From Flavobacteriales bacterium (GTDB lineage Bacteria > Bacteroidota > Bacteroidia > Flavobacteriales_F > PHOS-HE28), in assembly GCA_016710015.1 (NCBI GenBank), contig JADJLR010000003.1, positions 310,001-374,000 of the forward strand: DNA of 64,000 bases, written 5' to 3'. Below, piece by piece: positions 9,028 through 17,426 of this stretch. The position numbers and the translations under genes were made by a program. Under the pieces are notes generated by a model. That model was not told the DNA's origin, searched no databases, and saw only the letters and a list, made by a program, of their open reading frames with translations. Position 1 is the first letter of the stretch. Each line of letters begins with the position of its first letter.

Positions 9028-10395
9028 ATGAAAAAGACAGTACTCTTTGTTACCATGCTCCTCGCTGTTTCGGCGCAGGGCCAATTGGTGGACAGCGGAT
9101 TCGAAGATTGGACCGCAGGTTCGCCTGATGGTTGGAACGGTGCGCGCACGAACATGACCATTCCGGCCGAACAAGTATCGGATGATGTCCATGGTGGTGC
9201 GAGCGCAGTGCGCCTCAACCGCACGGAATCAGGCCACCAGCGTTTCACCACACAAGCCTTGTCCGTGACGAGCGGCACCGAGTACGAAGTGTCCTTCTGG
9301 GTACGTGGAAGCGGCGAGATCCGCGTGGGCTTGTACGACGAGCGTTCCACCGGATTCGGTTACTTCTACGGTTCCTGGCATGTGGCCACGGCCACCTGGA
9401 CACAGGTTACGGAAGTGGTGACGGCCGTGCAGACCAGCAGCATCGCAGAATTCATCCTATCCGTTCACCTTACAGCCCCGGACCAGCACATCGTAGTGGA
9501 TGATGTCCTCATCACGGAAGGCGGTGCGATACCCGAGGTGAGCATCCATGACATCCAGTACACCACCGACCCGAGTGGCGATTCGCCCTACTTCGAACAA
9601 TTGGTGAAGACCGTCGGCATCGTGACCGCGAAGGATCAATTCCAAAGCAATGGCACGGAGCAGAACGTGTACTACCTCCAGGATGCCAGTGGTCCATGGA
9701 ATGGCGTGTACGTGTTCGACTACTTGGACAATGGCAACGTGGTGGAGATCGGTGATGAGGTAGAACTGATCGCCGTGGTGGATGAGTACTTCGGCCTCAC
9801 CGAACTGAAGAGCATCCAAAGCTTCTCTGTCCTCGCCAGCGGCCAAACACTGCCTGCTGCTTTGGTGGTGGAGACCGGTGAAGTCTCTTCCGAAGCCTTG
9901 GAGAGTGTGTTGATCCAGGTACTGGATGCCACCTGCACGGAAGTGCCTGGCGGTGCCAATTTCGGAAAATGGAAAGCCGATGATGGCAGCGGTTTCGCTG
10001 TGGTAGGCAAGGAGATCTATACCACCACCCCGGATCCAGAGTTGGGCGTGATGTACAACGTGACGGGTGTCGTTTCCTATGGATTCGAGGAATTCAACAT
10101 CCAACCGCGATACGCAGCGGACATCGAAATGATCACCTCCATCGGCGAACTCGCTGGTGCGGATGTGACTCTGTTCCCCAATCCCGCGAGCACGGTCCTC
10201 ACCTTGGATCTCGGGGCCTTGGCCGGACGTACGGAGTATCGTTTGATCGATGCTACCGGACGCGTGGTCTTGGCCGATGTGGTCACTGCGGATCGTAGCA
10301 CGATCGACGTGAGCACCCTTCAAAGCGGTGTTTACGTGATGACCTTGAACAACGGCGCTTCAAGCTGGAGCGACCGAGTGACGGTCCAGCATTGA
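9028..10395 (+). CDS. T9SS type A cargo with carbohydrate-binding-like and YhcR-type OB-fold domains
   Basis: The protein has 455 residues from the ATG; an in-frame TTG two codons upstream is less likely. After a signal peptide (VLFVTMLLAVSAQG), residues about 20-165 look like a jelly-roll carbohydrate-binding module (SGFEDWTAGSPDGWNG, TQALSVTSGTEYEVSFWVRG). Residues about 170-365 match the OB fold found beside the catalytic domain of ExeM/YhcR-type extracellular nucleases (TVGIVTAKDQ, VYYLQDASGPWNGVYVF, VVDEYFGLTELKSI). The C-terminus is a type A sorting domain (VTLFPNPASTVLTLDL to SGVYVMTLNN). There is no nuclease catalytic domain. It is last in the operon and is followed by a terminator. 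Confidence 0.8.
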   Translation: MKKTVLFVTMLLAVSAQGQLVDSGFEDWTAGSPDGWNGARTNMTIPAEQVSDDVHGGASAVRLNRTESGHQRFTTQALSVTSGTEYEVSFWVRGSGEIRVGLYDERSTGFGYFYGSWHVATATWTQVTEVVTAVQTSSIAEFILSVHLTAPDQHIVVDDVLITEGGAIPEVSIHDIQYTTDPSGDSPYFEQLVKTVGIVTAKDQFQSNGTEQNVYYLQDASGPWNGVYVFDYLDNGNVVEIGDEVELIAVVDEYFGLTELKSIQSFSVLASGQTLPAALVVETGEVSSEALESVLIQVLDATCTEVPGGANFGKWKADDGSGFAVVGKEIYTTTPDPELGVMYNVTGVVSYGFEEFNIQPRYAADIEMITSIGELAGADVTLFPNPASTVLTLDLGALAGRTEYRLIDATGRVVLADVVTADRSTIDVSTLQSGVYVMTLNNGASSWSDRVTVQH

Positions 10396-10415
10396 GCCGA
10401 CCCGATCCATGGAAT

Positions 10416-10454
10416 GCCCCGCCACACTTCGGTGTAGCGGGGCGTTCGCTTTTT
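10416..10454 (+). terminator. Rho-independent terminator after the TonB/DUF5689 operon
   Basis: A 7-bp GC stem GCCCCGC/GCGGGGC (10416-10422 with 10437-10443) continues into a shorter inner stem closed by a TTCG tetraloop. A run of five T follows at 10450-10454. It lies 20 bp after the stop codon at 10395. Confidence 0.75.
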
Positions 10455-10473
10455 ACATACCGAATAGCGGCGC

Positions 10474-10481
10474 TACCTTTG
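10474..10481 (+). promoter_or_regulatory. Candidate -7 box (TACCTTTG) for the second OB-fold gene
   Basis: TACCTTTG matches TAnnTTTG, with a T-rich stretch (10450-10454) about 20 bp upstream as a weak -33. It sits between the terminator and the ATG at 10498. The GAAGGAAAGG just upstream of the ATG may also be a ribosome-binding site. Confidence 0.5.
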
Positions 10482-10497
10482 AAGGAAAGGGATCCCG

Positions 10498-11868
10498 ATG
10501 CGTGCATTCTTCATCTTGTTCTTGCTCTATCTCACCCAAACGCTGAACGCGCAGATCCTCTACCAATCCGGCTTGGAAGATTGGGTCGAAGGCACACCGA
10601 TCGGATTGATGGGTCCGCATTCCGACCTTCCTGTAGAACTACTATCCGAAGAAACGGAAACGGTACATGGAGGGAACAAGGCCATGCGGATCACCTTGGG
10701 ACTGCTGAGTGAAAAGCGGATCACTACAACCGCGCACGATGTTACGGCAGGTCATCTGTACGACATCCGCTTCTGGGTACTTGGACGGGTGCGCATTCGC
10801 ACGGGGGTATTTGATGGGCGGTCGGAAGCAGGTGGTTACAGCCCGTACAACACCACGGTGGTGGTGAACAGCGAGACCCTCTGGCAGCAGGTGATCCAGA
10901 CCGTGTACGTGACCAATACCAGCGATCAGGCTGAGTTCATCTTCGCGGTGGAAGGCACCTCTAGCATCGCCTTCGCCGTGATCGACGACATCACGATCAC
11001 ACGGAGTAACCTTCCGGACCCCATCGTTGCTACGATCTCCGAGATCCAGACCACCACCTCTCCTTTCCAATATTCGCCACTCAACTACCAATTCGTGCGC
11101 ACGAACGGCATCGTCACCGGTGTGGCATCCAACAGCTACTTCATCCAGGACGGTAGCGGTCCATGGAACGGTATCCAGGTCTTCTACCCACCACCGGTCG
11201 GCTTGGACATTGGTGATTCCGTAACGGTCATGGCCACGGTGGCGGAGTTCCAAGGCTTTGAGGTCCCTTGGGAACGGACGCTCACCCAATTGATCGTGGT
11301 GCAGCAACTCCTTATCCACTCCGCCGATCATGCGGGGCCAATACCGGTAACCCTAACGGCAATAGAAGCTGCGGAAGAACAATGGGAAGGCGTGCTCGTG
11401 CGTATCCAAGATGTCGAATGCGTGACCTTGCCCGAACCGGAGGCGTTCGAATGGCATGCCGTGAACTGGCAAGGCAGCACCGTGGTGGACGACCTGCTCT
11501 ACCTGCACGAACCGATGCTTGGGGACTATTACACCATTACCGGTATCGCGCAGTACGACGGGGTGCGCAAGATCCTTCCCCGATCGGCGGAGGACTTCGA
11601 GGCTGGGGTTGGGATCGCGGAACTTGGTTCGAAGACCGTTCGGGTGTACCCGAACCCGGCAGTGGATCTCGTGACGATCGAGATCAACGGACCTCTGGAT
11701 GGGGCATCAATGAACGTCATTGACGTGAACGGCCGAGTCGTTCTCAAGGAAACCTTGCAGACGATGAAGCACACACTTGACCTCAGCGAATTCCCGAACG
11801 GGCTTTACACCGTGTCCATCCGACAAGATCGATCCATCCGAAGTGAACGGATCGTAATAGCGCACTGA
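10498..11868 (+). CDS. T9SS type A cargo, paralogue of the preceding OB-fold protein
   Basis: The 456-residue protein has the same layout as its upstream neighbour. A signal peptide (FFILFLLYLTQTLNAQ) is followed by a jelly-roll module (SGLEDWVEGTPIGLMG, LYDIRFWVLGRVRIRTGVFD), an OB-fold region (YFIQDGSGPWNGIQVFY, DSVTVMATVAEFQGFE) and a type A sorting domain (VRVYPNPAVDLVTIEI to NGLYTVSIRQ). The two proteins are clearly diverged, so the duplication is not recent. It has its own candidate promoter after the terminator, and it converges on the EEP nuclease gene 16 bp downstream. A secreted nucleic-acid-binding or nuclease-accessory role is inferred from the OB fold. No catalytic residues are recognised. 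Confidence 0.78.
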   Translation: MRAFFILFLLYLTQTLNAQILYQSGLEDWVEGTPIGLMGPHSDLPVELLSEETETVHGGNKAMRITLGLLSEKRITTTAHDVTAGHLYDIRFWVLGRVRIRTGVFDGRSEAGGYSPYNTTVVVNSETLWQQVIQTVYVTNTSDQAEFIFAVEGTSSIAFAVIDDITITRSNLPDPIVATISEIQTTTSPFQYSPLNYQFVRTNGIVTGVASNSYFIQDGSGPWNGIQVFYPPPVGLDIGDSVTVMATVAEFQGFEVPWERTLTQLIVVQQLLIHSADHAGPIPVTLTAIEAAEEQWEGVLVRIQDVECVTLPEPEAFEWHAVNWQGSTVVDDLLYLHEPMLGDYYTITGIAQYDGVRKILPRSAEDFEAGVGIAELGSKTVRVYPNPAVDLVTIEINGPLDGASMNVIDVNGRVVLKETLQTMKHTLDLSEFPNGLYTVSIRQDRSIRSERIVIAH

Positions 11869-11884
11869 GTACCGAAACCTTCAC

Positions 11885-12931
11885 TCACTTCACCTCCTTC
11901 ACCAAGATCACGAACACCGGGAAGTGATCGCTGTAACCGTCCTGGTAGCTATCGCCTACGTAGGTCCGAAATGGATAGCCCGCGAAATTCCCATCGGTCT
12001 GTTTGAGGTAGGATTCGTTGAAGATGCGTGTGCCGTAGTACCTGTACTGGCCACCTTGCCCGGTGACCAGCGCCGGTGAAAGGATGATCTGATCGAAGAG
12101 GTTCCAGGAATCGCGCCACGCCAAAGTGCCGATGCCCTTTTGATAAGGTGCGGACATGGCGTTGAAGAACACACCATCCACGGCCTTATCCTTACTGGCC
12201 GTCGATCTCAAGAAACGCGACACACTCACGTTCACTGGATCATCGTTCAGATCGCCCATGAGCATGATACGGGCCTGACTGTTGATCGCAAGCAATGAAT
12301 CGATGATATGGCGCCCCAATTCAGCGGCCGCTTTCCGATTGGGAGCGGAGCGCTTCTCGCCACCACGACGCGAGGGCCAGTGGCAAACGATCACGTGCGT
12401 GGTATCGCCATCGAGCACACCGCTAACAAGCAACTGATCGCGGGTCCGGAAGGCGGTATCCGCCATGTTCAATCGATACGACTTGTGGGCATGAACGGTG
12501 TATTGATCCGGGTCATAGACCAAGGCGACGTCCACGCCTCGACGATCCGGCGAATCCTCGTGGACGACTTGATAGTTCCGGCCTTTGAGCGCTTGGGTAT
12601 GCACCAGATCCTCCACGACGGCCCGGTTCTCCACTTCGCAAAGCCCGAGTATGGCCAAGCCCTTCGGGTGAAGGTCCTTCCCCATCGCCTCGATGACGCG
12701 CGCATTCCGATCCAGCTTGCTCCAATACCGCTCTCCCGTCCATTTCTTGCTGCCATCGGGCAGGAATTCCCGGTCGTCCGTATCGGGGGAATCGATGGTA
12801 TCGTACAGGTTCTCGATGTTGTAGAAACCAACGAGCGCAGGCACGAACTGCGCTTTCGGGTCCTGAGCAGCCAGCAGAATGGGCATAGCTCCATGCAAAA
12901 GGAAGAATACGGATCGAAGGGAGCTTGGCAT
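11885..12931 (-). CDS. Endonuclease/exonuclease/phosphatase (EEP) family enzyme, exported
   Basis: The protein has 348 residues from the ATG at 12931, chosen because it starts a signal peptide (SVFFLLHGAMPILLAAQ); the longer ORF to 13078 lacks one. All EEP active-site blocks are present in order: GFYNIENLYDT, LGLCEVEN (metal-binding Glu), DRRGVDVALVYD, VIVCHWPSRRGG (His), LMGDLNDDP (Asp/Asn), DQIILS and YSDHFPVF (catalytic Asp-His). It is expected to be a metal-dependent phosphodiesterase in the periplasm or at the surface, cleaving nucleic acid or a related phosphodiester. It converges with the OB-fold cargo genes and supplies the catalytic part they lack. It has no sorting domain. Confidence 0.85.
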   Translation of the reverse strand: MPSSLRSVFFLLHGAMPILLAAQDPKAQFVPALVGFYNIENLYDTIDSPDTDDREFLPDGSKKWTGERYWSKLDRNARVIEAMGKDLHPKGLAILGLCEVENRAVVEDLVHTQALKGRNYQVVHEDSPDRRGVDVALVYDPDQYTVHAHKSYRLNMADTAFRTRDQLLVSGVLDGDTTHVIVCHWPSRRGGEKRSAPNRKAAAELGRHIIDSLLAINSQARIMLMGDLNDDPVNVSVSRFLRSTASKDKAVDGVFFNAMSAPYQKGIGTLAWRDSWNLFDQIILSPALVTGQGGQYRYYGTRIFNESYLKQTDGNFAGYPFRTYVGDSYQDGYSDHFPVFVILVKEVK

Positions 12932-13160
12932 ACCGGAACGTGGGATTGGATGATCGGAGTTGCAAAACGCTAGAGCGCAACGGATGCCGAAATTAGAAGA
13001 ACTCATCCATGAAGACCGTTGCAAATACATGACGGGGCCAGAATGCCAACTTCCGTGCCGAGACGGATCCACACGCATTGTCGATCACTTACCCACCAAC
13101 GGCCTTTCCATCCCGCTTAACGGGACTGCGCACTGATCCGCCACTGACTCCTCTCTCCTA

Positions 13161-13781
13161 TCACTCTGGAAAGCTCAGCGGATGCCTGTCGTTGTACATG
13201 CGCAGAAAGCGAAAGAGTGTTTCGGTGCGGTTGCGTTGCTTCTTCGAAAGCCCGCGGAATTCCTCCGAAAGAACAGGATCGTGCAACAACGCCTTGTCCA
13301 TTCCGGCGGCGTTGAAGGGTAAGAAGTAACCGGTCTCCATATCCAACAACTGCTGAACGAGGACCGTTCTTGTGACACCTCCATACGGATAGCCGTACAT
13401 GTACGGATCCCAGTCGCGGTAGGTCTCCTGTACCACCAAGTGCGAAAGACCACCCATGAGGCCGATGCGGTAGAACCCATTGCCCGTTGCGATGTATACC
13501 ACATCGTTTTGGCAAAATCCCCAGATGCGGCTCAGGTCGATGGTCTGTTCCGCGCCGGTATCCGGCTGCCAGCTCAAAGTTCCCCTAGTGCGGCGGATAT
13601 CGGTGACGGGCAGGCCTTGTGCATCGCGCAATGCGGACAGAGGGGCTGTCGGTCGGTTGGTCTGGAAGGCTTGGAAGTCACGGTAGATGCCATCGCGCAG
13701 ATCCATCCCCCCGAAATAGTCCACTTGTTGGGCCGATCCGGTGGTCGAGAGTAGGAGAAAGAGGAACAGCAAGCGGCGCAT
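13161..13781 (-). CDS. Exported protein of unknown function
   Basis: The protein has 206 residues from the ATG at 13781, which opens a good signal peptide (RRLLFLFLLLSTTGSAQQ). I recognise no family. A middle segment, SRIWGFCQNDVVYIATGNGF, then LVQQLLDMETGYFLPFN, is followed by a charged C-terminal part (FRGLSKKQRNRTETLFRFLR) that resembles conserved but unnamed Bacteroidota proteins. It lies 5 bp downstream of the alpha/beta hydrolase and is probably transcribed with pdxJ. Confidence 0.7.
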   Translation of the reverse strand: MRRLLFLFLLLSTTGSAQQVDYFGGMDLRDGIYRDFQAFQTNRPTAPLSALRDAQGLPVTDIRRTRGTLSWQPDTGAEQTIDLSRIWGFCQNDVVYIATGNGFYRIGLMGGLSHLVVQETYRDWDPYMYGYPYGGVTRTVLVQQLLDMETGYFLPFNAAGMDKALLHDPVLSEEFRGLSKKQRNRTETLFRFLRMYNDRHPLSFPE

Positions 13782-13786
13782 GCGGA

Positions 13787-14578
13787 TCAAACCAAGGAGC
13801 GGATCATCGCCACCACTTCGTCCGGTGCTTGGGCATGCACCCAGTGCCCGGCATAAGCAACCGTCTCGATGCGGCTGTTCGGGAACTGTTCCTTGATCGC
13901 GGGAATATCCTCGCGCAGGATATAATCGCTTTGGCCACCCCGGATGAAGAGCGTGGGAACGCGTACCACATCTGGCGAAATGGCCGCAAGGATCGCAGGC
14001 AACTCGCGTTCCAGCAACGCGACGTTCACGCGCCAAGCCAGTTGTTCCTCGGTCTTCCAATACAGGTTCTTCAGCAGGAACTGGACCACACCGGGTTCTT
14101 TCACCATGGCGGAAACATGCGCTTCCACCTCCTTGCGCGTTCGCCCAGGGGATAGGTCAGCGGTGCGCATGGCATCGATGATGTGGCCATGGGCATTGGC
14201 ATGCTCGCGCGGACTGATGTCCACCACCACGAGGTGCTTTACCAGTTCTGGCCATTGCTGTGCGAAGGCCATGGCGGTCTTTCCACCCATGGAATGCCCC
14301 ACAAGGATGATCTGCTTCAACCCAAGCTGCTCCACGAGCGCATGCACGTCCGTCGCCATGATCGGGTACGAGATCGTGGTGGTATGTGGCGAGCGCCCAT
14401 GATCGCGCAAGTCGACAAGGAACACATCCAACCCCGGCGCACCAGGTACCGTAGGTTCAGCGAGTTCTCGGCCCACACTGCCCCAGTTGTCCGATGTACC
14501 GAAGAGTCCATGCAAGATCACCACAGGCGTGGCACCGGGAGTTCCCGATCGGCGGTAAAAGAGTTCAACTGACTTCAT
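13787..14578 (-). CDS. Alpha/beta-fold hydrolase (YbfF-like esterase)
   Basis: The protein has 263 residues. The oxyanion-hole region is VVILHGLFGTSDNWGSVG. The nucleophile elbow is VGHSMGGKTAMAF (Ser in GHSMGG). The acid is probably in the loop near LFIRGGQSDYI, and the catalytic His is in AGHWVHAQAPDEV. This matches the small acyl-CoA thioesterase/esterase group of alpha/beta hydrolases, and the physiological substrate is unknown. The start overlaps the pdxJ stop by 4 bp (ATGA), so translation is probably coupled. Cytoplasmic, with no signal peptide. Confidence 0.85.
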   Translation of the reverse strand: MKSVELFYRRSGTPGATPVVILHGLFGTSDNWGSVGRELAEPTVPGAPGLDVFLVDLRDHGRSPHTTTISYPIMATDVHALVEQLGLKQIILVGHSMGGKTAMAFAQQWPELVKHLVVVDISPREHANAHGHIIDAMRTADLSPGRTRKEVEAHVSAMVKEPGVVQFLLKNLYWKTEEQLAWRVNVALLERELPAILAAISPDVVRVPTLFIRGGQSDYILREDIPAIKEQFPNSRIETVAYAGHWVHAQAPDEVVAMIRSLV

Positions 14579-15294
14579 CGCAGTTCACGCTGGTACAGTT
14601 GTATCGTATTCTCCAAGCCGAACGTAAGTGCATCGCAGATCAAGGCATGACCGATGGACACCTCCAACAGCCCGGGGACATGTTCCTTGAAGTAAGATAG
14701 GTTGGTCCGGTCCAGATCATGACCAGCATTCAGTCCAAGTCCCAGTTCCGCTGCACGGGCGGCCGCTGCGGTGAACGGTGCCACGGCCGCTGCTCGATCA
14801 ACCTGATAATTGGCGGCGTATGGTTCGGTATACAGTTCAATGCGGTCGGTCCCTGTTTCTGCCGCGTGGCCGATCTGCTCGGGATCGGTACCCATGAAAA
14901 GCGATGTGCGGATGCCGACCTCCTTGCATCGCAATACCATTTCCTTCAGCAACGCCGCTTCTTTCTTCGCATCCCAACCCGCATTGCTGGTGAGCACACC
15001 GGGCGGATCAGGCACCAAGGTCACCTGCGCCGGGCGCACTTCCAGGACCAGGTCCATGAAGTCCGCAGTGGGATAACCCTCGATGTTGAACTCCGTGGTC
15101 AGCACAGCCTTCAAGGCACGCACATCACTACGCCGGATGTGGCGCTCATCCGGTCGTGGATGCACCGTGATGCCTTGTGCCCCGAATCGTTCGATGTCCT
15201 GTGCCATGCGCACCACATCGGGGTTATTGCCGCCCCGCGCATTGCGCAGCGTGGCGAGTTTATTGATATTGACGCTGAGCCTCACTTCGTTCAT
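14575..15294 (-). CDS. pdxJ: Pyridoxine 5'-phosphate synthase
   Basis: The protein has 239 residues, normal for the family. It condenses 1-deoxy-D-xylulose 5-phosphate with 3-amino-2-oxopropyl phosphate in the last committed step of the DXP-dependent vitamin B6 pathway. Typical blocks are SVNINKLATLRNARGG at the N-terminus, ITVHPRPDERHI, FNIEGYP, VTLVPDPPG, IELYTEPYA and LNAGHDLDRTN. It starts a minus-strand operon with the hydrolase and the hypothetical protein, divergent from the nadK-uppS-bamA operon. That neighbourhood is common in Bacteroidota. Confidence 0.96.
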   Translation of the reverse strand: MNEVRLSVNINKLATLRNARGGNNPDVVRMAQDIERFGAQGITVHPRPDERHIRRSDVRALKAVLTTEFNIEGYPTADFMDLVLEVRPAQVTLVPDPPGVLTSNAGWDAKKEAALLKEMVLRCKEVGIRTSLFMGTDPEQIGHAAETGTDRIELYTEPYAANYQVDRAAAVAPFTAAAARAAELGLGLNAGHDLDRTNLSYFKEHVPGLLEVSIGHALICDALTFGLENTIQLYQRELR

Positions 15295-15318
15295 TTACTT
15301 TGTTCCACCCGAAGGGGC

Positions 15319-15326
15319 CAAAAGTA
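15319..15326 (-). promoter_or_regulatory. Candidate -7 box (TACTTTTG) for pdxJ
   Basis: On minus this reads TACTTTTG, an exact TAnnTTTG match, 24 bp upstream of the pdxJ ATG. A weaker plus-strand counterpart, TTACTTTG at 15295-15302, faces the CBS-domain gene, so the 55-bp divergent gap probably holds both promoters. Confidence 0.45.
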
Positions 15327-15349
15327 AGGGCACCAAAAGCGCGGGACCC

Positions 15350-16012
15350 ATGCACGCCATCGACCTGATCACCTCGGACATTCCGCCACTTCGCCCACAA
15401 GATGAGGTGGGCCGCGCCTTGGACTGGCTCGAAGAATTCAAAGTGAGCCATTTGCCGGTGGTGGAAGGAGGCCGACTCGTAGGCTTGGTGAAGGAGCAGG
15501 ACCTGGTGGACCGCACCGACCCACGCGGCACCGTGAATAGTTTGATGGAGCAAGTGGAAGTGCCCTTCATTCGTGGTAACCAGCACGTGTATGAAGTGAT
15601 GAAACTTTTCACCGAACGGGGGCTATCCGTATTGCCGGTGTTGGACGAATTGGGCAACTACCTCGGTGCCATCACTGAACACGAGGCCTTGAAGCGGCTA
15701 TCGGAGATCACCAATATCCACGAACCGGGTAGCATCGTGGTGTTGGAAATGAACCAAGTGGATTACAGCCTGCAGCAGATCGCGCAGATCGTAGAAGGCA
15801 ACGACGGCAGGGTGTTGAGCGCGTATAGCCATGTACTGCCGGGCACTATGCGTTTGGAGGTCACCTTGAAGATCAATCGCGAGGACATCAGCGACATTCT
15901 GCAAAGTTTCGAGCGTTATGAGATCCAGGTGAAGACCACCTACCAAGGGTCCCGTTTCCATGATGATCTCCGTGGGCGGTACGAAGAGCTCATGCGCTTT
16001 ATCAACCTGTGA
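15350..16012 (+). CDS. CBS-domain protein with C-terminal ACT-like region
   Basis: The protein has 220 residues from ATG 15350; the ORF extends upstream to 15083 but that part overlaps pdxJ on the other strand. Two CBS motifs occupy about residues 1-125 (LEEFKVSHLPVVEGGRLVGL and LFTERGLSVLPVLDELGNYL). The last 70 residues (SIVVLEMNQVDYSLQQIAQI to MRLEVTLKI) look like an ACT-type fold. CBS pairs usually bind adenine nucleotides; the partner is unknown. It is first in the plus-strand operon and is found next to nadK in many Bacteroidota. Confidence 0.85.
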   Translation: MHAIDLITSDIPPLRPQDEVGRALDWLEEFKVSHLPVVEGGRLVGLVKEQDLVDRTDPRGTVNSLMEQVEVPFIRGNQHVYEVMKLFTERGLSVLPVLDELGNYLGAITEHEALKRLSEITNIHEPGSIVVLEMNQVDYSLQQIAQIVEGNDGRVLSAYSHVLPGTMRLEVTLKINREDISDILQSFERYEIQVKTTYQGSRFHDDLRGRYEELMRFINL

Positions 16013-16021
16013 ACGGCGGGC

Positions 16022-17422
16022 ATGGTCCGCAGTCCACTTCTCGTTCTCATTTTCATGCTTCTGCTGCCGAGGGGAGCGTTCGCACAGGGCGAAGCAACGG
16101 AACCGACCGCCCATATCGTTGGGGTCAGCGTTTTCGGGAACCGGATCACCAAGGAGCGCATCATCCTTCGGGAAATGGTATTCCAGGATGGCGACACCAT
16201 GCCCAGCAGCGAGTTCTACACCAAGTTGGAACGCAGTCGCCAGAATTTGATGAATACGGGTCTCTTCAATACCGTGGCCTTGTTGCCGGTGTACATCGAT
16301 GCAAGCACTGTTGTCGTGGAAGTCACTGTGAACGAGCGGTGGTACCTGTGGCCGACGATCATCTTCGACCTAGCGGATCCGAACTTCAACACGTGGTGGC
16401 TCACCAAGGACTTCAGTCGGGTGAACTACGGCATGTATCTGTACCGGTACAACCTGCGCGGCCGCAACGAGACGGCGTACATCAAAGCACAACTGGGATA
16501 CACTCGCCAATTCGGCTTTCGCTATAAGGTTCCGAATATCGATGCCAAACAACATTGGGGCGTAAGCATCGGTGGCAGCTATGAGGAACAAGCCGAGATC
16601 ACCACAGGGACGCGCGACAACCTACGCACGCTGGTGCGCAATGAGCATGGCAGCAACCGTGATCAATGGAAGGCGGACGTGGAAGTGACCTTGCGGCGCA
16701 GTCACGATGTACGGCACACGGCACGCCTCCGGTACAACCAAGCGGAGATCCGCGACACCATCGCCACCATGGCCTTGGATTACTTCGATGATGCCAGCCT
16801 CGAAACGCGCTTCCTCAGCTTGGGCTATTCCTTCATTTGGGATCGGCGCGATTCCCGGGTCTACACGCGTGTGGGCCACTTCGAGGAATTGCGGATCGAT
16901 CGGTACGGTTTGGGCTTTCTGGATCAAGCAGCCCCGGACATCACCACGGTCTACGCGACCACCAAACACTGGTGGAAGCCGCACGACAAATGGACCTTGA
17001 ACCTCTCGCTCCGCGGAAAATACACCCTCGGCACACCGCCCTATTACGTGCAAGAAGGCTTGGGCTATGCCAACAGTGTTCGCGGGTACGAGTACTACGT
17101 GATCGACGGGGAGCATTTCGCACTGGGCAAGGCGAACGTGGTGTTCCAGTTGGTACGGCCGCGAACCAAACGGGTGGAGGCCATGCCCATGGAAGCCTTT
17201 CGCACCTTGTATTTCGCGGTCTACATCAACGCCTTCAGCGACCTCGGTCGGGTGTGGGATCCCCGCTACGCCAGCGCCAACTTCCTCGCGAACAGGTGGA
17301 TCAACGGGAACGGCATCGGGCTGGATGTTGTGACCAGCTACGACCAGGTGATCCGCGGAGAATACTCGGTGAACGCCTTGGGCGAACACGGTTTCTTCCT
17401 ACATTTCACTCAACCCTTTTGA
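16022..17422 (+). CDS. BamA/TamA (Omp85) family protein with a single POTRA domain
   Basis: The protein has 466 residues. A signal peptide (LLVLIFMLLLPRGAFAQG) is followed by one POTRA-like domain at about residues 30-105 (HIVGVSVFGNRITKERIILR, NTGLFNTVALLPVYI). A barrel then carries the Omp85 L6-type motif SVRGYEYYVIDGEHF and ends in Phe. It is about half the size of canonical BamA, which lies four genes downstream. Family members insert or translocate outer-membrane or surface proteins; a specialised assembly or secretion role is inferred. It lies 9 bp after the CBS gene and 4 bp before nadK, so it is firmly embedded in the operon. Confidence 0.85.
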   Translation: MVRSPLLVLIFMLLLPRGAFAQGEATEPTAHIVGVSVFGNRITKERIILREMVFQDGDTMPSSEFYTKLERSRQNLMNTGLFNTVALLPVYIDASTVVVEVTVNERWYLWPTIIFDLADPNFNTWWLTKDFSRVNYGMYLYRYNLRGRNETAYIKAQLGYTRQFGFRYKVPNIDAKQHWGVSIGGSYEEQAEITTGTRDNLRTLVRNEHGSNRDQWKADVEVTLRRSHDVRHTARLRYNQAEIRDTIATMALDYFDDASLETRFLSLGYSFIWDRRDSRVYTRVGHFEELRIDRYGLGFLDQAAPDITTVYATTKHWWKPHDKWTLNLSLRGKYTLGTPPYYVQEGLGYANSVRGYEYYVIDGEHFALGKANVVFQLVRPRTKRVEAMPMEAFRTLYFAVYINAFSDLGRVWDPRYASANFLANRWINGNGIGLDVVTSYDQVIRGEYSVNALGEHGFFLHFTQPF

Positions 17423-17426
17423 ACAG

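Noticed and set aside
8286..9350. A 354-residue minus-strand ORF across the DUF5689 and OB-fold genes
   Set aside because: It overlaps two well-supported plus genes and has no recognisable domain; composition is typical of a shadow frame.
12931..13078. Longer start (13078) for the EEP enzyme
   Set aside because: The extra 49 residues show no family similarity and would bury the signal peptide inside the protein; ATG 12931 was preferred.
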